Part shown: one piece after another, positions 1-5,533 of the stretch
Layout: every line of letters begins with the position of its first letter
Numbering within the stretch: position 1 is the stretch's first letter
Assembly: GCA_913061425.1 (NCBI GenBank)
Contig: CAJXUO010000046.1
Coordinates: 1-8,145, forward strand
Reading direction: 5' to 3'
Length of the DNA stretch: 8,145 bases
DNA from: an uncultured Lutibacter sp.
GTDB taxonomy: Bacteria; Bacteroidota; Bacteroidia; Flavobacteriales; Flavobacteriaceae
The notes under the pieces: model-generated
What the model saw: only the letters and a program-made list of their open reading frames with translations
Told to the model about the DNA's origin: nothing
Database searches by the model: none
Translations under genes and position numbers: made by a program

Positions 1-248
1 TTCCACGTGGAAAAGCAAAAGCGCCAAGAATCACATATTCAAATGAGGACATTGATGAATCTATTCTTTTAAGTCAATTTACACTTGTAAAAAAACAGTT
101 GTTAGAAATAGAAACCCTTCCTGAAAATAGTAATTTCAAGCATCCAATTTTTGGAGTTTTAAATTTAAAGCAAACCATAAAATTTTTAAGACTACACACT
201 CAACATCATTTAAAAATTACGAACGAAATAATTTCATCAACAGTTTAA
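1..248 (+). CDS. DinB/DUF1569-family protein, C-terminal part (gene cut by window start)
   Basis: An open frame enters from the left edge (first full codon at 3) and stops at TAA 246-248, leaving 81 residues. The fragment contains F-x-HP-x-FG-x-L followed about 16 residues later by H-x-x-HH-L, the pattern ending DUF1569 proteins. These belong to the DinB-like four-helix-bundle superfamily, whose histidines often bind a divalent metal. Known members are small cytoplasmic proteins of about 150 residues, some treated as putative metal-dependent thiol transferases or hydrolases; the substrate here cannot be told. The methyltransferase ATG follows the stop after a single base (TAA-A-ATG), so the two are almost certainly co-transcribed and perhaps translationally coupled. 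The N-terminal half and the promoter lie outside the window. Family assignment rests on remembered motif shape only. Confidence 0.72.
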   Translation, partial: PRGKAKAPRITYSNEDIDESILLSQFTLVKKQLLEIETLPENSNFKHPIFGVLNLKQTIKFLRLHTQHHLKITNEIISSTV

Positions 249-249
249 A

Positions 250-1011
250 ATGAATTTATTCAAAATCATACTTAATACAATTCCACGACCTATTTTAATA
301 AAGTTAAGTTATTGGGTAAAACCAATTATTGCAATTTATTTGAAAGGAAAAAACTATACCGATCCAATTGACGGTAAAAGTTTTCGTAAATTTTTACCGT
401 ATGGTTATGAGGTTCAAAGACCAAATGTATTGTCGCCTTCTACCCTTTCGTTAGAGCGTCATCGTCTTTTGTGGTTATTTTTGAAAAATGAAACCGATTT
501 TTTTACTACTGATAAAAAGGTGCTACATTTTGCACCTGAACAAGCGTTTTTCAAGCGTTTTAGAAAAATGAAGAATCTAGATTATACAACGACTGACTTA
601 AACTCTCCTTTAGCAGATGTAAAAGCAGATATTTGCAATCTTCCGTTTGAAGACAACTCCTATGATCTTATTTTTTGCAATCATGTATTAGAGCACATTT
701 CTGATGACACAAAAGCAATGCAAGAATTATATAGAGTCTTAAAAAAAGGTGGAATGGGAATCTTTCAAATTCCGCAAGATTTAAATCGAAAAACTACTTT
801 TGAAGACAATTCTATAACTGACAGAAAAGAAAGAGCAAAAATATTTGGACAATATGATCATGTTCGAATTTATGGAAGAGATTATTTTGACAAATTGCGT
901 TCAATCGGATTTAACGTCAATGAAATTGATTACTCAAAAAAATTATCAGCAAACGAAATCACAAAATATTGTTTAACAAAAGGTGAGATTTTACCTGTCT
1001 GTTATAAGTAA
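250..1011 (+). CDS. class I SAM-dependent methyltransferase ('HFAPE' type)
   Basis: A 253-residue cytoplasmic protein with a Methyltransf_11-type Rossmann core. The SAM-binding motif I is the variant VLHFAPE (residues 91-97) instead of a glycine-rich loop. It is followed by the acidic strand end TTDL (114-117), D-I-C-x-LPF (127-133), S-Y-D-L-IFCNHVLEH (137-149) and the LKKGG turn (164-168). The N-terminal part (about 40-78: FLPYG, then SPSTLSLERHRLLWL) matches a conserved leader of this group. In some relatives, as I recall, this region carries paired cysteines; here they are Pro/Ser/Thr positions. The methyl acceptor is unknown. Such genes often sit near glycan or glycosyltransferase genes, but no such gene is visible here. 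The start ATG lies one base after the upstream stop and has no Shine-Dalgarno sequence, as usual in Bacteroidota. The 3' end overlaps the convergent apbE gene by 21 bp. Confidence 0.88.
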   Translation: MNLFKIILNTIPRPILIKLSYWVKPIIAIYLKGKNYTDPIDGKSFRKFLPYGYEVQRPNVLSPSTLSLERHRLLWLFLKNETDFFTTDKKVLHFAPEQAFFKRFRKMKNLDYTTTDLNSPLADVKADICNLPFEDNSYDLIFCNHVLEHISDDTKAMQELYRVLKKGGMGIFQIPQDLNRKTTFEDNSITDRKERAKIFGQYDHVRIYGRDYFDKLRSIGFNVNEIDYSKKLSANEITKYCLTKGEILPVCYK

Positions 1012-1986
1012 GCCTTTAGTTTTATAGGTTTCTATTTCTCCGCTTTTATTTACATAAATCAAATACACCTTTAATTCTGGCTGTAATTTTAAAAATTCAA
1101 TAGTTTTCTCAAAACCCATTGCCATAAACGCAGTAGCATAACCGTCAACATCGGCACAATCTACTTTTGAAATAACAGTCGCAGCTAATAGAGTACTTTC
1201 TATTGCCATTCCTGTTTTAGTATTGATTGTGTGGACATATTTATTTCCATTAGCATCAATTTTAAACTTACGGTAATTCCCAGAACTAGCCATAGATTCA
1301 TTCTCTAGCAGCACATATTTATTAATAGTTCTCGTTCCGTCTGTGTTTGGCTCTTCTAGCCAAATACGCCAGAATTTTCCATTTGGATCAACACCTTTTG
1401 TTCTAATTTCACCACCAAGTTCAATACGATAATTTGCGCAATTTTTACTTTCTATAAACCGACCAATAACATCAACACCATACCCCTTTCCAATGGCATT
1501 AAAATCAAAATATATTTTTGGATCTCCTTTTATAATCTTTCTATTTTGAAGTTTTACTTTATCAAAACCAACAAACTTCATTAATTGATTTATCTTAATA
1601 GAATCTAAATTTTCTATGGCTTTTTCAGGACCAAAACCCCAAGCGTTTACTAAAATTCCAACGGTTGGATCAAATAAACCTTCTGTTTCATTAAATATTC
1701 TATTCGATTTTTTAAAAACTTCTACAAACATTTCATCAATAACAATCGTTGAGTCTCCTCTGTTTATTTTAGAAATATCTGAAGTGTATACATATGTTGA
1801 TATTGATTTATTCACAACATAAATAAGACTATCTATTGATTTTGAAAAGTCACGATTTTCAGAATCTTCATAAATAATATCGAAAGTTGTACCAAATGCA
1901 TTTCCTTGCAATTTCTGATAAACTTCTGGCTCTTGTTTACATGAGATTATGAATAATGGAATTATGAATATGAAAAAATATCTCAT
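991..1986 (-). CDS. apbE: FAD:protein FMN transferase, ApbE-family lipoprotein
   Basis: A 331-residue protein of normal ApbE length. It would attach FMN from FAD by a phosphoester bond to Thr/Ser of target proteins such as NqrB/NqrC or RnfD/RnfG subunits, in a Mg-dependent reaction on the periplasmic side. The N terminus is a lipoprotein signal with lipobox IISC (Cys16), so it is probably membrane-anchored. Family signatures occur in order: FDPTVG (105-110), WGFG (116-119), DFNAIGKGYGVD (161-172, flavin/phosphate binding), ELGGEI (189-194), SGNY (235-238), HTINTKTG (252-259) and ADVDGYATAFMAMG (278-291, metal-binding aspartate region). All key positions look intact. No Nqr or Rnf gene is in the window, so its client must be encoded elsewhere. 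It is monocistronic as far as seen, divergent from the OmpA-like gene and convergent with the methyltransferase gene, into which its last 21 bases run. Confidence 0.94.
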   Translation of the reverse strand: MRYFFIFIIPLFIISCKQEPEVYQKLQGNAFGTTFDIIYEDSENRDFSKSIDSLIYVVNKSISTYVYTSDISKINRGDSTIVIDEMFVEVFKKSNRIFNETEGLFDPTVGILVNAWGFGPEKAIENLDSIKINQLMKFVGFDKVKLQNRKIIKGDPKIYFDFNAIGKGYGVDVIGRFIESKNCANYRIELGGEIRTKGVDPNGKFWRIWLEEPNTDGTRTINKYVLLENESMASSGNYRKFKIDANGNKYVHTINTKTGMAIESTLLAATVISKVDCADVDGYATAFMAMGFEKTIEFLKLQPELKVYLIYVNKSGEIETYKTKGLLITDR

Positions 1987-2013
1987 CTAAATATTGTGAT
2001 TTGCTCAATAAAA

Positions 2014-2021
2014 CAAAATTA
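2014..2021 (-). promoter_or_regulatory. possible -7 promoter element for apbE
   Basis: Read on the - strand this is TAATTTTG, a match to the Bacteroidota -7 consensus TAnnTTTG, lying 28 bp upstream of the apbE ATG. I see no TTG at the expected -33 distance, so the call is weak in such AT-rich DNA. Confidence 0.35.
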
Positions 2022-2062
2022 CATTATTTTATTTGTTAAAAGAATCTTAAAACCTCACAAAC

Positions 2063-2094
2063 TTGTATTAGATGACGGTTTTTTAATACATTTG
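2063..2094 (+). promoter_or_regulatory. Bacteroidota-type promoter for the OmpA-like lipoprotein gene
   Basis: TTG at 2063-2065 and TACATTTG at 2087-2094 are separated by 21 bases. This fits the TTG-N(about 19-21)-TAnnTTTG architecture used by the principal sigma factor of Flavobacteriia. Transcription would begin near 2100, giving a leader of under 20 nt before the ATG at 2118. No Shine-Dalgarno sequence is present. This is a motif match only. Confidence 0.6.
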
Positions 2095-2117
2095 TACAAC
2101 TCTAAAAACATCATTTC

Positions 2118-2963
2118 ATGAAAAAACTAATTTTACTAACGCTAATTACACTTTTCTTATCTTCATGTGTGTCTAAAAAACAATATGTAGATTTAGAAGG
2201 AAATTACAAATCGACTAAAAAAGAACTAGTAAATGTTAAAGCTAGTTTACAAGAATGTTTGATTGAAAAAGACAGAAATTCTAACAAAGTAGCCGCGATG
2301 AGAGATCAAGTTGCATCTTTAAAAGAAGACAAAAAAACAGCTTTAAAATATGTTGAAAATTTAACTGTCCTTACCCAATCATCATCAGAAAATATAAAAA
2401 GTATTATTTCACAATTGAGTGAAAAAGACAAATATATCAATGGTATTCGTGAAGCAATGACTCAAAAAGATTCTATCAATTTGGCAATCAAATATCATTT
2501 AACCAAAGAATTGGCAGATGGAATACAAGATAAAGACATCCAAATAGAAGTTGAAAAAACAGTTGTTTACATTTCTATTGCAGATAAGTTATTATTTAAA
2601 AGCGGAAGCGCATCAGTATCTGAAAAAGCAAAAGAAGTTTTAGGAAAAGTTGCAAAAGTAATTTCATCTAGACCAGAAATGGAAGTACAGGTTGAAGGTT
2701 ATACTGACAATGTATCTATTTCTAATGCTACAATAAAAGACAATTGGGACTTAAGCACAAGTAGAGCAACGGCTGTCGTGAGAGTTTTACAGAATGATTT
2801 CGATATAGATCCTAAGCGTTTAATTGCTGCAGGAAGAAGTGAATATGTTCCTATTGAAACGAATGATACTCCAGAAGGAAGAGCAACAAACAGAAGAACA
2901 AGAATTGTTATTTTACCAAAACTGGAAGAGTTCTTTGATATTTTAGAACAAAAACCTGAATAA
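2118..2963 (+). CDS. OmpA/MotB-domain peptidoglycan-binding lipoprotein
   Basis: A 281-residue envelope protein. A short signal ends in the lipobox LSSC (Cys17), predicting a lipid-anchored protein. Residues about 22-130 are rich in K, E, Q, S and L with few prolines and look helical/coiled-coil, probably a periplasmic stalk. Residues about 147-266 form an OmpA C-terminal domain: LLFKSGSASVS (158-168), VEGYTDN (192-198), NWDLSTSRA (209-217), IAAGRSEYVP (236-245) and NRRTRI (258-263). Asp197 and Arg216 correspond to the Asp/Arg pair that binds the diaminopimelate side chain of peptidoglycan. The spacing between them is longer than in classical OmpA/Pal and resembles MotB (NW-x-LS-x-x-RA). No transmembrane helix or Plug segment is seen, so a flagellar MotB role is excluded; tethering envelope to cell wall is the likely job. 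It has its own promoter and a strong terminator directly downstream. Confidence 0.92.
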   Translation: MKKLILLTLITLFLSSCVSKKQYVDLEGNYKSTKKELVNVKASLQECLIEKDRNSNKVAAMRDQVASLKEDKKTALKYVENLTVLTQSSSENIKSIISQLSEKDKYINGIREAMTQKDSINLAIKYHLTKELADGIQDKDIQIEVEKTVVYISIADKLLFKSGSASVSEKAKEVLGKVAKVISSRPEMEVQVEGYTDNVSISNATIKDNWDLSTSRATAVVRVLQNDFDIDPKRLIAAGRSEYVPIETNDTPEGRATNRRTRIVILPKLEEFFDILEQKPE

Positions 2964-2969
2964 ATAGTT

Positions 2970-3040
2970 TTATTATTTATTTAAAAAGCCTTTCAAAATA
3001 ATTTTGAAAGGCTTTTTATTTTTTATTAAATAAATAATAA
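2970..3040. terminator. bidirectional nested-hairpin terminator between OmpA-like gene and helicase operon
   Basis: The inner hairpin has a perfect 16-bp stem (2983-2998 with 3002-3017) around a 3-base TAA loop. Its GCCTTTC core is flanked by A5 on one side and T5 on the other, so it works as an intrinsic terminator for both converging transcripts. A second, purely AT inverted repeat (2970-2983 with 3027-3040, 14 bp) encloses it, ending exactly next to the stop codon of the - strand gene. The outer arm shares base 2983 with the inner stem. Confidence 0.9.
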
Positions 3041-3409
3041 TTACTCGATAATTTTTTCGAAATCATCAAAAGCAACATAATAAGGTTGGTCTTTAAAAAC
3101 AGGCAACTCAACACTCTCAGCATTTGCCAATCCTATTGCTGCAAACCAAACTTTGGCGTTTTGTTTTAGCGCATGTTGTTTAAATGCTTCCATCCAAATA
3201 ACATCATAAGATTCTGGCTGTTGAATATTATTGGACACTTTGACCAACACAAAAATGGTAGGTTCTCCTTTTTTAAACAATACGAATTGTGGATGCTTTT
3301 TTAATTGGCTATTGATAGCCACAAACTCATATCCCTTTTCTTTCAATTGTTCTCCGATGATGTTCATACCAAGATTGTGAAGTTCTTGTGGAGTTAAACG
3401 ATGAAGCAT
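3041..3409 (-). CDS. small protein of unknown function, helicase-linked, PD-(D/E)XK-like fold suspected
   Basis: I do not recognise a named family for this 122-residue soluble protein; it has no signal peptide or membrane segment. It begins 7 bp after the helicase stop and shares its terminator, so it is the second gene of that operon. The layout is helix (residues 7-25, GEQLKEKGYEF), then a beta strand with HPQFVLFKKG (39-48) and a strand ending FVLVKV (53-58). This resembles the alpha-beta-beta core of restriction-endonuclease-like proteins, in which an Asp stands near HP-x and an E/D-x-K near FVLVK. Here those acids are Gln41 and Leu55, with only Lys57 retained, so if the fold is right the protein is probably a non-catalytic nucleic-acid-binding version. 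The C-terminal part (86-117) has strands WFAAIGLANAE and YYVAF. A role alongside the RNA helicase is inference from linkage only. Confidence 0.8.
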   Translation of the reverse strand: MLHRLTPQELHNLGMNIIGEQLKEKGYEFVAINSQLKKHPQFVLFKKGEPTIFVLVKVSNNIQQPESYDVIWMEAFKQHALKQNAKVWFAAIGLANAESVELPVFKDQPYYVAFDDFEKIIE

Positions 3410-3416
3410 CTCTAAT

Positions 3417-4766
3417 TTATTTTTTGTTTCGCTTATTATAATTCTTGTCTCCTCGAGTTCTCGGTTTCTTGTACTTTTTTGCTATTTCTCTTCTGTAAGA
3501 ACCTCCTTGATTGGTCTGACTATTCTTTTCGCTTTTTTCATGAAACGCTGTTCCTACTTCTTCAACATTCCTTTTATGAGGATTGTCTATTTCAATTTCT
3601 TTTGGGCGTTCTTCTGGCGTTAATTCATCAGAAATTTCTACAGTATCTGGGAAATCTGTCTTTGGAATTTTAACCTTCATCAATTCTTCAATCGCTTCCT
3701 TGTCTTGAATTTCTGCTTCAGTGTAAAAAAGTATTGATTTTCCTTCATGCTCTGCTCTACCTGTTCTTCCTATTCTGTGCATGTAGTTTTCAGGGAAATT
3801 TGGCGTATCAAAGTTTATAACATGACTAATTTCATCTAAATCTAATCCACGAGCCATTACATCTGTAGCGACCAAAATTCTATTCTCACCTTCATCAAAC
3901 TGATTGATAGATCTAATTCTATAATTTTGAGTTTTGTTTGAGTGAATTACACATAATTCATCATTATAAATTTCATCTAATTTTAAAAACAATCTATCTG
4001 CACTCTTTTTATTAGAAACAAAAACCAACACTTTACTAAAGTTTTCTTTATCTTCTAATAAATGAATCAACAAATTAGCCTTGGTATAAAAGTTTGCGAC
4101 TTCAAAACATTCCTGAGAAATATTATCTAGAGGAGTACCACTAACAGCAATAGAAACTTTGGCTGGCGCAATAAAATAATCGGTAATTAAAGCATCTACA
4201 TCTTCAGTCATTGTTGCAGAAAACATAATATTTTGTCTACGATCTGGAAGCGTCTCAAAAATATTCATCAATTGAAAACGAAACCCTAAATCTAACATTA
4301 CATCAACCTCATCGATCACCAGTTTTTGAATAGATTTCATCTTTAAAGATTTACTCAAAGCCAAATCATACAATCTTCCAGGAGTTGCTACAATAATATC
4401 CGTTCCTTGTAATATTGCTCGTTTTTGAGTATTGATATTTGCGCCTCCATACACCCCTAAAACACGAACGTTTATATAGGCTGCTAATTTTTCAATTTCT
4501 TCAACAACTTGCAGTACCAATTCACGTGTAGGAACCAAAACTAAAACTCTTGGAGTTACTTGTTTTGAAAATTTCAAATCACGTAAAATAGGCATCATAT
4601 AGGCAAATGTTTTCCCTGTACCAGTTTGCGCAATACCAACCATATCTTTACCAGATAAAATGACAGAAAACGCTTGTTCCTGTATAGGTGTAGGTTGTAC
4701 AAACCCTAAATCGTCTATGGCGTATTGTAATTGATTCGATAGATTTAACTCGTCAAAAGTGCTCAT
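3417..4766 (-). CDS. DEAD-box ATP-dependent RNA helicase
   Basis: A 449-residue helicase with both RecA-like domains complete: Q motif (Phe22, PTPIQ 25-29), motif I AQTGTGKT (46-53), Ia PTREL (79-83), Ib TPGR (128-131), motif II DEVD (152-155), III SAT (183-185), IV VLVFVS (246-251), V TDVMARGLD (301-309) and VI HRIGRTGR (330-337). It would unwind short RNA duplexes with ATP, in ribosome assembly, RNA decay or cold adaptation. Motif II has Val in place of Ala; the catalytic Asp-Glu and final Asp are kept, so activity is expected. A low-complexity charged tail (about 380-449) ends in a Lys/Arg-rich stretch, likely an unspecific RNA-binding extension as in RhlE/CsdA-type proteins. I cannot decide between rhlE, deaD and srmB, so no symbol is given. 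A perfect -7 element precedes it, and a small gene follows after 7 bp. Confidence 0.95.
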   Translation of the reverse strand: MSTFDELNLSNQLQYAIDDLGFVQPTPIQEQAFSVILSGKDMVGIAQTGTGKTFAYMMPILRDLKFSKQVTPRVLVLVPTRELVLQVVEEIEKLAAYINVRVLGVYGGANINTQKRAILQGTDIIVATPGRLYDLALSKSLKMKSIQKLVIDEVDVMLDLGFRFQLMNIFETLPDRRQNIMFSATMTEDVDALITDYFIAPAKVSIAVSGTPLDNISQECFEVANFYTKANLLIHLLEDKENFSKVLVFVSNKKSADRLFLKLDEIYNDELCVIHSNKTQNYRIRSINQFDEGENRILVATDVMARGLDLDEISHVINFDTPNFPENYMHRIGRTGRAEHEGKSILFYTEAEIQDKEAIEELMKVKIPKTDFPDTVEISDELTPEERPKEIEIDNPHKRNVEEVGTAFHEKSEKNSQTNQGGSYRREIAKKYKKPRTRGDKNYNKRNKK

Positions 4767-4782
4767 TCAAAAATATTTTGTG

Positions 4783-4790
4783 CAAAGGTA
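4783..4790 (-). promoter_or_regulatory. -7 promoter element of the helicase operon
   Basis: On the - strand this reads TACCTTTG, a full match to TAnnTTTG, ending 17 bp before the helicase ATG. The transcript leader would be only about 10 nt. A TTG at the usual -33 distance is not apparent, so the upstream element is weak or absent. Confidence 0.5.
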
Positions 4791-4805
4791 CGCTAATTTT
4801 GGTTT

Positions 4806-4837
4806 TGAGTTGTTAATTATGAGTTATGAGTTGAGTT
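4806..4837. repeat. short degenerate TGAGTT repeat
   Basis: TGAGTT occurs four times in 32 bases (4806, 4820, 4827, 4832), the last three close to a 7-base period. It lies just upstream of the helicase promoter. It could be a small slippage-prone tract; no function is implied. Confidence 0.4.
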
Positions 4838-4946
4838 TCAAACAATTATTTCTGTTGATAAAAAATCGCTGATGCATGACCGTTATAATAAATTGTACTT
4901 TTTGAGCTTGTTTTATAAACACTAACAAACCCTTTATGAATGCGCT

Positions 4947-5118
4947 ATGATTAAGTTCTTTCGCCAAATGCGGCAAAATCTTCTTAACGACGGTAAGACT
5001 CCCAAATTACTTCACATACGCCATTGGCGAAATTGTGCTTGTTGTTATTGGTATATTGATTGCACTACAGATTAATACCTGGAATGAAAACAAGAAAGCA
5101 TCCAAAATTAATCCGTTC
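4947..5118 (+). pseudogene. 5' remnant of a DUF6090-type single-pass membrane protein gene
   Basis: From ATG 4947 the frame reads MIKFFRQMRQNLLNDGKTPK. One extra base at 5007/5008 then shifts the frame, and from 5008 the next frame continues YFTYAIGEIVLVV, IGILIALQIN and TWNENKKASKI (to about 5109). Joined, these about 54 residues match the conserved N terminus of a Bacteroidota family (DUF6090) of roughly 250 residues with one transmembrane helix, here IVLVVIGILIALQI. The rest is missing: at about 5110-5118 the reading runs into the palindromic repeat and soon meets a stop at 5206-5208. The gene is thus dead twice over, by frameshift and by truncation. The natural function of the family is unknown. 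An assembly or sequencing error could explain the frameshift but not the lost 3' part. Confidence 0.85.
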
Positions 5119-5214
5119 TGTCATTCCGACAGAGCGAAGCGACGAGAAACGCAAGTTCGGCGTAGCCAAGTCTCATTATGGGATTTCTCAATCGTTCCTC
5201 ATTTCTAAATGACA
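5119..5214. repeat. 96-bp imperfect palindromic repeat element
   Basis: The element begins TGTCATT and ends AATGACA (7-bp perfect terminal inverted repeat). Inside, CGA + GAGAAA (5140-5142, 5144-5149) can pair with TTTCTC + TCG (5184-5189, 5192-5194), and the apical part has GGC-GTA-GCC (5159-5167). By my count 44 of 96 bases are G or C, well above the surroundings. TGTCATTCCGA...GAGAAA...TTTCTC...AATGACA is the general look of dispersed intergenic repeats I recall from flavobacterial genomes. No target duplication is visible. It could be a MITE-like or REP-like unit; copy number cannot be judged from one copy. Confidence 0.72.
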
Positions 5215-5245
5215 AAAAATAACTCACAATTATAATGAGGCAAAC

Positions 5246-5274
5246 AAAAACCCAACACAATGTGTTGGGTTTTT
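5246..5274. terminator. intrinsic terminator downstream of the metalloprotease gene
   Basis: A perfect 13-bp stem (5246-5258 with 5262-5274; core CCCAACAC/GTGTTGGG) encloses a 3-base loop and has A5/T5 at its bases. It lies 20 bp past the - strand protease stop and is symmetrical enough to act in both directions. Confidence 0.9.
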
Positions 5275-5293
5275 ATATTTGTTTTCAATTTGT

Positions 5294-5533
5294 TTATTGA
5301 ATTATCAATTTTTTAGTTGCCGTTTTATTGCCGCTTTTCACGTTCAATAAATAAACTCCTGAAGATACTGTTCCAAAATTCAACTCTTTCCTAAAAGTTC
5401 CTGAATTATTGGTATGTGATTCAGAAGATATCAATCGCCCTCTAATATCATATAATGACACTTGAACATCTTCTATTGAACTTAAAGAGATACTTACAAT
5501 TCCGTTCGTTGGGTTTGGATATATACTAAATAA
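5294..5533 (-). other. T9SS type A C-terminal sorting domain of the metalloprotease
   Basis: Residues about 835-913 show the usual motif order: YPNPTNG at the start, V-S-LYDIRGRLI in the middle, then SSGVYLLNV and a basic end KKLIIQ. In known type A cargo this region directs outer-membrane export and is then removed. It shows that the host has a type IX secretion system although no T9SS component gene is in the window. Confidence 0.93.

Larger units (their letters stand above)
4767..5293. other. 527-bp stretch without an intact gene
   Basis: Going left to right it holds the helicase -7 element, a TGAGTT tract, about 110 bp of featureless AT-rich DNA (4838-4946), the DUF6090-type gene remnant, the 96-bp palindromic repeat and the protease terminator. 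No tRNA, rRNA, CRISPR or further open frame is supported. It looks like a decay and repeat-insertion site between two - strand units. Confidence 0.8.

Noticed and set aside
1616..1822. 68-codon + strand open frame inside apbE
   Set aside because: It lies wholly antisense to a well-supported ApbE gene and its translation has no recognisable motif; it is a shadow frame.
3041..3409. Small gene as an active restriction or repair nuclease paired with a helicase (defence system)
   Set aside because: The residues expected to be catalytic acids are Gln and Leu, the helicase is an ordinary DEAD-box RNA helicase, and no other defence gene is nearby.
3479..3673. 64-codon + strand open frame inside the helicase gene
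   Set aside because: Antisense to the charged helicase tail; the Phe/Leu-rich product is what reverse-reading Lys/Glu codons produces.
5119..5214. Possible small regulatory RNA gene
   Set aside because: The folding potential is real, but there is no promoter or terminator of its own and the end sequences fit a dispersed repeat better.
5172..5239. 8-bp inverted match CTCATTAT (5172-5179) / ATAATGAG (5232-5239)
   Set aside because: Short and AT-rich, reaching outside the repeat boundary; expected by chance and competing with the better internal pairing.
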